64,000 nt of DNA from Blastococcus sp. TF02A-26 (lineage in GTDB: Bacteria > Actinomycetota > Actinomycetes > Mycobacteriales > Geodermatophilaceae): assembly GCF_003319125.1 (NCBI RefSeq), contig NZ_QOHG01000003.1:186001-250000 (forward strand), written 5' to 3'. The position numbers and the translations under genes were made by a program. Positions 57,547 through 64,000 of this stretch are shown piece by piece. Within the stretch, counting starts at the first letter, position 1. Every line of letters begins with the position of its first letter. A model generated the notes under the pieces. The model was not told the DNA's origin. It worked only from the letters and a program-made list of their open reading frames with translations, and did no database searches.

Positions 57547-58044
57547 CTAGTCCTGGGGGAGGCGGGGGGAGCGGGGCTCGGGGACCCGGTCGGACGCGGG
57601 CTGGACGGAGCGCAGCCCGGAGGGCAGCCGCGCCCACACGTGCTTGCGGCCCGGCCGGCACTCCCAGCCGTACTGGACGGAGAGCTGCGCGACTAGGTGC
57701 AGGCCCATGCCGCCCAGCGAGGGATCCCGGTCGACCGCCGGGACCGGAGGCTTCTCGGGCGCCTCGTCGCTGAGGTCCAGCAGCCAGCCCTCGTCGTTGG
57801 CGACCACCAGGGCGCGGACGGCGCCCCCGCCGTGCCGGAGCGCGTTGGAGGCCAGCTCCTCGAAGACCAGCAGCAACCCGTCCCGCGCGTCCTCCGTCGA
57901 GGTGGAGGAGACCGACGGGTGGGCGATGCGGGCGCGGAGGTCGGCCCGGACGCGCGAGATGACGTGCATGGCGTCGATCTGCCAGTGCCAGACGTCGCCC
58001 GCGACGGAGGGCACCGCGGACTGCGGCCACGCCTGCTGGCCCAT
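57547..58044 (-). CDS. RsbW-type HATPase (anti-sigma kinase-like) protein
   Basis: A 165-aa single-domain GHKL ATPase. The N box is VFEELASNALRHGGGAVR, the G1 box LDLSDEAPEKPPVP and G2 GGMGLHLVAQLS. Such stand-alone domains act as anti-sigma factors and serine kinases in partner-switching pathways. ATG start after GGGAGAGCG. It is divergent from a GAF-ANTAR gene. No sigma-B or anti-anti-sigma gene is next to it, though the PAS protein at the right edge could be a SpoIIE-type partner. Confidence 0.87.
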   Translation of the reverse strand: MGQQAWPQSAVPSVAGDVWHWQIDAMHVISRVRADLRARIAHPSVSSTSTEDARDGLLLVFEELASNALRHGGGAVRALVVANDEGWLLDLSDEAPEKPPVPAVDRDPSLGGMGLHLVAQLSVQYGWECRPGRKHVWARLPSGLRSVQPASDRVPEPRSPRLPQD

Positions 58045-58179
58045 CGCTCTCCCTCGGGTCCGCCGGCCGCTTCTCGACCGGTGCTCTGGTCGGCCCATCC
58101 TGACCGACGTCGGCCGGTCCCGCAGCGGCAGGGGCGGGGACCGGAGGCAGGGGGCCCCCCGTCGGGCACACTCGCGCCC

Positions 58180-58866
58180 ATGGAGCAGCTGCTGCGGGAC
58201 CTGAGCCGCGTGGTCCTGGCCGGGCGCGCGCTGGGCGAGGTCCTCGAGGAGATCACCGCGATCGCCACCGCGGGCATCCCCGGCTCGGAGTCCACGTCGA
58301 TCACCCTGGTCCGCGGAGACAAGGCGTGGACCGCCGCCTACCAGGGGGAGATGGCCCTGGCGGCCGACGAGCTCCAGTACGCCGAGGGCTACGGCCCCTG
58401 CCTGGACGCCGGCCGTGGTGGTGTGGTCCTCCGGATCGACGACATGCGCACCGAGCAGCGGTGGCCGGACTACGTCGCCCGCGTGGTCGACCTGGGCGTC
58501 CGTAGCTCCCTGTCGGTGCCGCTGCCCTACCAGGGTGGCGTGATCGGCGCGCTCAACAACTACTCGTCGCAGCCCGGCGCGTTCGCCTCCCCGGAGTCGC
58601 TGGCGGCCGGGACGGACGTCGCGGAGGCGATCGCGGTCGCCGTCGCCAACGCCGAGGCCCACCACGAGCTCGGCGAGCAGGCCCGCAACATGCGGATCGC
58701 CATGGACTCCCGCGCGGTCATCGAGCAGGCCAAGGGCGTGCTCATGGCCCAGCAGCACGTGGACGCCGAGCAGGCCTTCGAGATCCTCCGCGCCGCCTCG
58801 CAGCGGGCCAACCGCAAGCTGCGCGAGGTCGCCACGGGGGTCGTCGCCTCGACCCAGCCGCAGTAG
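58180..58866 (+). CDS. GAF-ANTAR transcription antiterminator
   Basis: A 228-aa regulator with a GAF sensor (about 15-150: GSESTSITLVRGDKAWTAAY, GYGPCLDAGRGG, RSSLSVPL) and a C-terminal ANTAR RNA-binding domain (MDSRAVIEQAKGVLMAQQ, then DAEQAFEILRAASQRANRK). ANTAR dimers bind paired hairpins in nascent RNA and prevent termination. ATG start at 58180. Many actinobacteria encode such proteins next to RsbW-like ones. No paired ANTAR hairpin target was identified here. Confidence 0.92.
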   Translation: MEQLLRDLSRVVLAGRALGEVLEEITAIATAGIPGSESTSITLVRGDKAWTAAYQGEMALAADELQYAEGYGPCLDAGRGGVVLRIDDMRTEQRWPDYVARVVDLGVRSSLSVPLPYQGGVIGALNNYSSQPGAFASPESLAAGTDVAEAIAVAVANAEAHHELGEQARNMRIAMDSRAVIEQAKGVLMAQQHVDAEQAFEILRAASQRANRKLREVATGVVASTQPQ

Positions 58867-58872
58867 CCCGGC

Positions 58873-59838
58873 TCAGCCCGCCGCGAGCGCGGCGAGCCGG
58901 GACACCAGGAACTCCACCGCCGCGGCGCTGTCCACGCCCTCGGCCACCTGCACCGCGGTGGCCGAGCCCGACGGCTCGCGGCGGTCGACGAGCGTGAGCC
59001 CGCGGGTGGCGCCCAGCCCCGTGTCGACGACGACGTCGCGCGGCACGGTCGTCAGCGTCCCGGGCACGACCGCCTCGGTGACTGCCAGCGCGTCGTGCAC
59101 CACCACGCCGTCCACCCCGTAGGTCCGGCGGGCGTGGTCCATGTACTGCCGCAGGATCGCTCCCGCGGTCTCCCCGAGCGGGCCGGCCGCGGCGAACCGC
59201 TCCACGCCGTCGGCGCCCAGCACGGTGGGGAGCGTGACGTCGAGGCCGACCATCACCGTCGGCACGGTGGAGGAGAAGACCGCCTGGGCGGCCTCGGGGT
59301 CGGCCCAGGCGTTGAACTCGGCGGCCGGCGTGACGTTGCCTCCGGCACCGGCGGAGCCGCCCATGACGACGAGCCGGCCGATCCGCGCCGCGGCCTCCGG
59401 GTACACGGCCAGCAGCAGCGCGATGTTGGTCAGCGGCCCGATCGCGCACACGGTCACGGGCTGCTCCGCCGTCGTCAGCAGGTCGGCGAGGGCGACCACC
59501 GCGGGGCGCGGGTCGACCGCGGCCGGCGAGGGCGGGAGCTGCACGCCGCCCAGACCGGCGGCCCCGTGCACGTGCCCGGCGCGCTCGGCCATCGGGTGCA
59601 CCAGCGGACCGCGGGCTCCGACGGCCACGGGCACGTCGGACCGGCCGGCCAGGTGCAGCACCCGCAGCGCGTTCTCCGTGGTCTGGGCGAGGTCGACGTT
59701 GCCGTGCACCGTCGTCACCAGGCGCAGGTCCACCTCGGGGCTGGCCAGCGCCAGCAGGATCGCGACCGCGTCGTCGATGCCCGGGTCGGTGTCGATGACG
59801 AGGGGGGTCGGCTGCTCCACGCCTCCCATCCTCGTCAC
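58873..59838 (-). CDS. Nucleoside hydrolase (IUNH family)
   Basis: A 321-aa inosine-uridine preferring nucleoside hydrolase. The calcium-binding DTDPGIDDA motif lies at about residues 16-24, with GNVDLAQTTENAL, ICAIGPLTNIALLL-like segment, LVVMGGSA, EFNAWADPEAA and the C-terminal VVHDALAV. It splits ribonucleosides into base and ribose. The GTG start overlaps the stop of the APC permease gene (GTGA); an ATG three codons later is possible. Together they form a salvage or scavenging operon, which suggests that the permease carries a base, nucleoside or amino acid (inference). Confidence 0.92.
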   Translation of the reverse strand: MTRMGGVEQPTPLVIDTDPGIDDAVAILLALASPEVDLRLVTTVHGNVDLAQTTENALRVLHLAGRSDVPVAVGARGPLVHPMAERAGHVHGAAGLGGVQLPPSPAAVDPRPAVVALADLLTTAEQPVTVCAIGPLTNIALLLAVYPEAAARIGRLVVMGGSAGAGGNVTPAAEFNAWADPEAAQAVFSSTVPTVMVGLDVTLPTVLGADGVERFAAAGPLGETAGAILRQYMDHARRTYGVDGVVVHDALAVTEAVVPGTLTTVPRDVVVDTGLGATRGLTLVDRREPSGSATAVQVAEGVDSAAAVEFLVSRLAALAAG

Positions 59839-61178
59839 GCCGCCGGGCGCTCCTCGCGCCGGGTGGCCGCCCGGCTGACCAGGTACAGCACCAGGCCGAC
59901 GGCGAGCAGCACCGCCGCGCGCAGCCAGGTCTCCGCCGTCTGCCGGGTGAGCAGCAGCACGCAGGAGGCGATGGCCAGGTAGGGCAGCACGGTGGGGGCG
60001 CGGAAGTGGTCGGCCGCGACCGGGTCGCGGCGCAGCACGAGGACCGCGGTGTTCGTGCTGAGGAACACCAGCAGGAGCAGCAGGACGACGGTGTTGGCCA
60101 GCGCCGCCACGTCCCCGGTCGAGGTGAGCACCATCGCCACGGCGGTGGTGACGACGATCGCGACCCAGGGGGTGCGCCGGGAGGGCAGCACCCGGCCCAG
60201 GGCGGCGGGCAGCAGCCGCTGCTTGGCGAGCCCGAAGGCCATCCGGCTGGCCATGATCATCGTCAGCAGGGCGCCGTTGGCCACGGCGACCAGGGCGATG
60301 GCGCTGAACACCCGGTCGGGGATGCCGACGTCGGCGGCGCGCACCACCTCCAGCAGCGGGCCGCTGGAGTCGGCCAGCCGCCCGGGGTCGACGACGACGG
60401 CGGCCGCCACCCCGACCAGCACGTACAGCGCGCCCGCGGTCAGCAGCGCACCGAACAGCGCCCGCGGGTAGACCCGGCGCACGTCGCGGACCTCCTCGGC
60501 CATGTTGGCGGAGGTCTCGAACCCGACGAAGGAGTAGTAGGCCAGCACCGCCGCGGCGAGCACGGCCGACGCCGCCGACACCCCCTCGGGGAACTCGACG
60601 GCCCGGCCCGGGTCGCCGTCGCCGCGGCCGAGCACCACGGCACCGAGCACCACGATCAGCACCAGACCCGAGGACTCGACCAGGGTCATCACCATGTTGG
60701 CCCGCATGGACTCCTGGATGCCGCGAGCGTTGAGCGCCGCGACGAGCGCGAGGAAGACCAGCGCGGCCGGCACCGCGGGGACGTCGAGGAAGACCTCGAG
60801 GTAGTCACCGGCGAAGGCGAGCGCCAGGCCGGCCGCGCTCGTCACGCCGGCGGCGAGCATGCAGAAGCCGACGAGGAAGGCGATCTCCGGCCGGCGGAAC
60901 GCCTTCTCCGCGAAGACGGCCGAGCCACCCGCCCGCGGGTACTTGGTCACCAGCTCCGCGTAGGACGCCGCGGTCAGCAGCGACAGCAGCAGCGCGACCA
61001 GCAGCGGCACCCAGATCGCGCCGCCGACCTCCCCGGCCATCGCCCCGACCAGCGCGTACACCCCGGCACCGAGGACGTCGCCCAGGACGAAGAGGTAGAG
61101 CAGCCGGCCGCTCACCGACCGGCGCAGCTTCGTGTCGGGTTCCTGCGTGCCGGTCGCGGCGTCCTCGGGGTGCGTCAC
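59835..61178 (-). CDS. APC-superfamily permease
   Basis: A 447-aa transporter with about 12 membrane segments. Family features are LYLFVLGDVLGAGVYALVGA in helix 1 and YYSFVGFETSANMAEEVRDV in helix 6. The GTG start at 61178 was chosen because about 20 residues then precede helix 1; the frame stays open upstream as low-complexity sequence. Substrate is not determinable; amino acids are usual for the family. Confidence 0.9.
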   Translation of the reverse strand: MTHPEDAATGTQEPDTKLRRSVSGRLLYLFVLGDVLGAGVYALVGAMAGEVGGAIWVPLLVALLLSLLTAASYAELVTKYPRAGGSAVFAEKAFRRPEIAFLVGFCMLAAGVTSAAGLALAFAGDYLEVFLDVPAVPAALVFLALVAALNARGIQESMRANMVMTLVESSGLVLIVVLGAVVLGRGDGDPGRAVEFPEGVSAASAVLAAAVLAYYSFVGFETSANMAEEVRDVRRVYPRALFGALLTAGALYVLVGVAAAVVVDPGRLADSSGPLLEVVRAADVGIPDRVFSAIALVAVANGALLTMIMASRMAFGLAKQRLLPAALGRVLPSRRTPWVAIVVTTAVAMVLTSTGDVAALANTVVLLLLLVFLSTNTAVLVLRRDPVAADHFRAPTVLPYLAIASCVLLLTRQTAETWLRAAVLLAVGLVLYLVSRAATRREERPAA

Positions 61179-61505
61179 CGGTCGAGTCTCCGGAGGCCGG
61201 AGGGGGGCGGCAACCGGGGCCCGGCGACGTCCCCCGGACGGCCGACACGCGGGCGCGCCGGGGCGTGTCGCGGGACGACCGACGGGTCGGTCGGCGTCTC
61301 CCACGCTCGGGGAGGCGCCGCTTGTCGACAAGGGACCGGTGTGACGGATGGGTCGTCGACCCCGCCGCCGACCTGGCACAACGGTTCGGTCACGCGCCCC
61401 GCCGGCGGTGTCCCGGAACGGCTCCCCGGGACCCGTTGCTCCCTACCTTTCTCCTTGTCCGCGGCACCTTCCCCCGCTGCCGCGGCCACTACGTGAGGAG
61501 GCGAC
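61179..61505. other. Divergent intergenic region without a gene
   Basis: A 327-base spacer between the leftward permease and the rightward Pro/Arg-rich protein gene. It holds a GACCGAC...GTCGGTC inverted repeat near 61277 and must contain promoters for both directions, but I could not fix a convincing -10/-35. Confidence 0.5.
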
Positions 61506-62423
61506 ATGACGAACCGACAGACCCCCCGGGCCTCGTCGTCGTCCTCCGGCGAACGCACGCTGAGCGGCCTGCTCGCGGTGCTGGAGCGGGCCGAGGCGCT
61601 GCCGTCGGCGGGGCGTCCGCGCCCCCGCCGTGCGGTCCTGCACGCCGGCCCGGGTCCCCGGGGTCAGCGGGTGCCGGCCGCCGCCCGGCCGCTCCCCGCG
61701 CCGCGTCCCCGCCCGGCCGCGCAGCCGGCGCTCCCGCAGCGGGCGGCGACCCCGGCCCCGGTCATGTGGCGCTCGGCGCTGCTCGCGTCGCCCGCCCCGG
61801 TCCCGCCGCCGGCCCGCCCGGTGCGACGGGCCGGTCTGGTCCGGCGCCTGGCCCTGTGGGGCGCCGGTGCCGGCGGCGAGCACCTGGCGTGGAACCGGCC
61901 GCGGCCCACCTCGCTCGTCCCCGCGCCCGCTCCCGTCCCGGAGCCCGCGCGGCGCGGGACGGCCGTCGCCCGCCTGCGGCGCGGCGTCCGCCGGCTGGCG
62001 CTCTGGGGCGCCGGCGTCGACGGCCAGCACCTGGCCTGGAACGTGCCGACCCCGCCGCGGGTCTACTCCGCCCGCCTCCCGGTGCACCCGACCCATTCGG
62101 CCGTGCGGCTCACCGCGCTGCCCAGCACCCCCACGATCCGGCCCGCGACGTCTTCCCCCGTCGCGGCCCTCATCCCGGCCCTCCACCTCCGGGCGGCCGG
62201 TCTCACCCCCCGGGCTGCGGCCCGGCCTCCCCGGGCGTCGCAGCCTCGGGCATCGGAGCCCACCGGATGGCCCGCCATCCGACCGGAGCCCTGCCCCGCA
62301 CTGCCAGCGCCGTCCGGCTGGCCGATCCGTGAACCGGGCTCCCGGGCCTGCGCACGCGGCCCGGGCCGCGCCCGGACCCGCGGCGACCCGCCGGCGTGCC
62401 GGGTCCGGGGCTCTCCTCCCTGA
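61506..62423 (+). CDS. Pro/Ala/Arg-rich hypothetical protein with duplicated motif
   Basis: A 305-aa very basic, low-complexity protein. Two copies of the motif RRLALWGAGxxGxHLAWN lie at about residues 114-131 and 163-180, the only ordered-looking parts. No signal peptide or membrane helix is seen. The ATG has a strong GAGGAGG five bases upstream, which supports translation, but the distal third looks like unconstrained GC-rich sequence and the true end could differ. Function unknown. Confidence 0.55.
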   Translation: MTNRQTPRASSSSSGERTLSGLLAVLERAEALPSAGRPRPRRAVLHAGPGPRGQRVPAAARPLPAPRPRPAAQPALPQRAATPAPVMWRSALLASPAPVPPPARPVRRAGLVRRLALWGAGAGGEHLAWNRPRPTSLVPAPAPVPEPARRGTAVARLRRGVRRLALWGAGVDGQHLAWNVPTPPRVYSARLPVHPTHSAVRLTALPSTPTIRPATSSPVAALIPALHLRAAGLTPRAAARPPRASQPRASEPTGWPAIRPEPCPALPAPSGWPIREPGSRACARGPGRARTRGDPPACRVRGSPP

Positions 62424-63103
62424 CCCGTTCCGTCAGCAGATCCGGCCGACCCCGGCCGTCGTCCACCTGGCACCGCACCGCCGGAACCGGCCGCACCCGC
62501 GGTCGCGACCGACGACCCGCGTCGCCGACTCCTCCCCTCCCCCTGGCCGTCCGCCAGGCGCCCCCGGCCCACTCCTCCCGGTGCACCCCGCACCGCCACC
62601 TCAGACCGCACCGCAGTACGTACGCGCCTCGACCTCCCGCCGACCCTGCCCCGAGCAGCGGCGCGCGGACCCTCCAGGGAGGCGCAGACGCCACGGCGGA
62701 GCGGACACCGGTGGCAGCGCGGACCGGTCCGCGGAGTGGTCCACAGGTCCAGCCGGTGCCCGTGATCGGGTCTCCGACCGGCTCCGACCTGGCCGGCCGG
62801 TGACGCGCGGTGCACGGGGACGCGAGGAGCTCGTCGCAGACCGGTCGCCGCTCGCCCCGGTCCCGGCGGGAGGTGCCCCGGACGGCGAACGGGGAGAGGC
62901 CGCGGACGGAGCCCCGTCCGCACCGAACCCCTGGCGGGCGCTCGCCCGGGACCCCGATCGACCTCCTCCGGTCGGGCTCCCCGGGCGGCGCCCGCCATCG
63001 GCGTCCTCGGGGCCGCGCGACCGGTGTCCTCGCCCACACCCGGTTGGCCGTCGGGCGGAGGCTGTGAGAGAAAGGACGGGATGAACGGGCGAGGCGCTTC
63101 TCG
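62424..63103. other. 680-base stretch with no supported gene
   Basis: Long open frames exist on both strands, but they are mutually overlapping, low-complexity, lack ribosome binding sites and show no family motif, as expected from GC-rich sequence. I see no tRNA, clear terminator or repeat. It may be the eroded 3' part of the preceding gene or a long leader. Confidence 0.5.
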
Positions 63104-64000
63104 GTGAGACCGCACCCGCCCCGTCCGGTCCCCCAGGACGGCCCGCCGGGTGCCGCGGACGCCGCCCAGCGGCTGCGCCTCGAGCTCGCGGTCGAGGCGG
63201 CCGGCATCGGCAGCTTCGACTGGGACCTCGTCACCGGGCAGCTCGACTGGGACGACCGCCTGCTCGACATGTTCGGTTACTCCCGCGAGCAGTGGGGCGA
63301 GCGGATCGAGGCGTTCGCCGCCCGGCTGCACCCCGACGACGTCGACGCCACCATGGCCGCCCTCCAGCACGCCATCGACACCTGCGGTGCCTACGACGCC
63401 GAGTTCCGGGTGGCCCTCCCCTCCGGCGAGACGCGCTGGGTCCGCGGCCGCGGTCGCGCCCTGTGCGACGAGAGCGGCGTGGCGGTGCGCCTCCTCGGGG
63501 CCGCCTACGACACCACCAGCGCCCGCGCCGCGGACCAGCACGTCGCCCGCGTGCTCGAGGCGATGAACGAGGCGTTCTTCTCCCTCGACCGCGAGTGGCG
63601 CTTCGCCTACGTCAACCGGCGGGCCGAGGAGGTGCTCGACCGGCCCCGGGCCGCGCTGGTCGGCGGCGACATCTGGGAGCTGTTCCCGCACGCGGTCGGC
63701 AGCGACTTCGAGACCCACTACCGCGGGGCGGTCGCCACCGGCCAGGAGCGCGTCTTCGAGGCCCACTACCCCGAGCCGCTGGACGCCTGGTACGAGGTGC
63801 GGGCCTGGCCCACCCCCGACGGGCTGTCGGTGTACTTCCTCGACGTCACCGAGCGTCGCCGCGCCGAGACGCAGGCGCGCGAGTCCGCCGCCCGGCTCCG
63901 CGCGCTGGCCGAGATCAGCGCCGCCATGGTCGAGGAGCTGGGTCGTGGCCGGGACGAGCGGGGGGCCCTGCAGCGGGTGACCGAGGCGGTCGTGCCGGTC
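63104..64000 (+). CDS. PAS-domain sensor protein (C-terminus beyond window)
   Basis: The first 299 residues of a sensor. A PAS fold (about 20-135: AAGIGSFDWDLVTGQLDWDD, LHPDDVDATMAAL, EFRVALPSGETRWVRGRGRA) is followed by a second PAS (about 145-260: MNEAFFSLDREWRFAYVNRR, YFLDVTERRRAE) and the beginning of a likely GAF domain (LAEISAAMVEELGRG). This order occurs in SpoIIE/RsbU-type phosphatases and in hybrid histidine kinases; the output lies outside. The GTG at 63104 follows GCGAGGCG. A SpoIIE output would fit the RsbW-like gene 5 kb away (inference). Confidence 0.85.
   Translation, partial: MRPHPPRPVPQDGPPGAADAAQRLRLELAVEAAGIGSFDWDLVTGQLDWDDRLLDMFGYSREQWGERIEAFAARLHPDDVDATMAALQHAIDTCGAYDAEFRVALPSGETRWVRGRGRALCDESGVAVRLLGAAYDTTSARAADQHVARVLEAMNEAFFSLDREWRFAYVNRRAEEVLDRPRAALVGGDIWELFPHAVGSDFETHYRGAVATGQERVFEAHYPEPLDAWYEVRAWPTPDGLSVYFLDVTERRRAETQARESAARLRALAEISAAMVEELGRGRDERGALQRVTEAVVPV

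Noticed and set aside
61408-61445. GGAAC with CGTT downstream as an ECF-type promoter before the Pro/Arg-rich protein gene.
   Set aside because: The spacing is about 14 bases, shorter than the usual range, so I do not call it.
62063-63766. A 567-codon minus-strand open frame.
   Set aside because: It runs antisense through the conserved PAS domains of the plus-strand gene and into the end of the preceding gene, with no recognisable domain or ribosome binding site.

Overview
The window is about 64 kb of very GC-rich chromosomal DNA with the gene style of an actinobacterium: many GTG starts, ATGA/GTGA overlaps between consecutive genes, DUF1707, CHAD, ANTAR, IniB-type and EfeUOB proteins, and a kinase/PBP/RodA/PstP/FHA cluster next to a leucine tRNA. 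The same cluster lies beside the replication origin in mycobacteria and many relatives. The protein set best fits the Geodermatophilaceae (Geodermatophilus, Blastococcus or Modestobacter); that family assignment is inference. No insertion sequence, prophage or CRISPR array was seen.

Region 1 (1-6.7 kb, minus strand) is the growth and division cluster fhaA, fhaB, pstP, rodA, pbpA and a pknA-like kinase that runs off the left edge. Next come tRNA-Leu(CAG) with a strong hairpin, two tandem universal stress proteins and a DUF1707 membrane protein. Region 2 (8.3-24 kb) is mixed housekeeping: an acyl-CoA dehydrogenase divergent from a TetR gene, GNAT, an ECF sigma factor with a membrane partner, DUF3224, an aldose epimerase, an S4 protein, an RNB nuclease, an aminotransferase plus omega-amidase pair, PRC-barrel/DUF2382, CYTH-CHAD, a metallophosphoesterase, divergent TetR and GntR regulators, and a GlsB-like membrane protein.

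Region 3 (24-34 kb) is the most distinctive locus, an iniBAC-like module. A large LuxR-type ATPase regulator and a membrane-anchored Hsp70-like ATPase are read leftward. An IniB-like acidic repeat protein and two dynamin-like GTPases resembling IniA and IniC are read rightward from the shared intergenic region. A 15-bp hairpin separates iniB from iniA.

Region 4 (34-41 kb) holds a leftward catabolic set (cyclase-family hydrolase, acyl-CoA ligase, enoyl-CoA hydratase) and the rightward iron-uptake operon efeUOB, which has a promoter overlapped by a DtxR/IdeR-like box. Region 5 (41-48 kb) has a Pro-rich membrane pseudokinase beside an active PASTA kinase, then CinA, an SRPBCC protein and an AidB-like acyl-CoA dehydrogenase.

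Region 6 (48-57 kb) is a cyclic-di-GMP group (PAS-GGDEF-EAL, membrane GGDEF, PilZ) interrupted by a NYN-domain protein, then a second, unrelated pair of dynamin-like GTPases. After it lies a visibly less GC-rich two-gene island (56.5-57.5 kb) of unknown function. Region 7 (57.5-64 kb) contains an RsbW-type ATP-binding protein divergent from a GAF-ANTAR antiterminator, an APC permease with a nucleoside hydrolase, a Pro/Arg-rich protein with a duplicated motif, a 680-bp stretch with no supported gene, and the start of a PAS sensor protein.

Two copies of an identical 18-bp palindrome with a parS-type core (14.25 and 46.37 kb) and two long palindromes sharing an eight-base core (12.46 and 17.66 kb) stand out among the non-coding signals.
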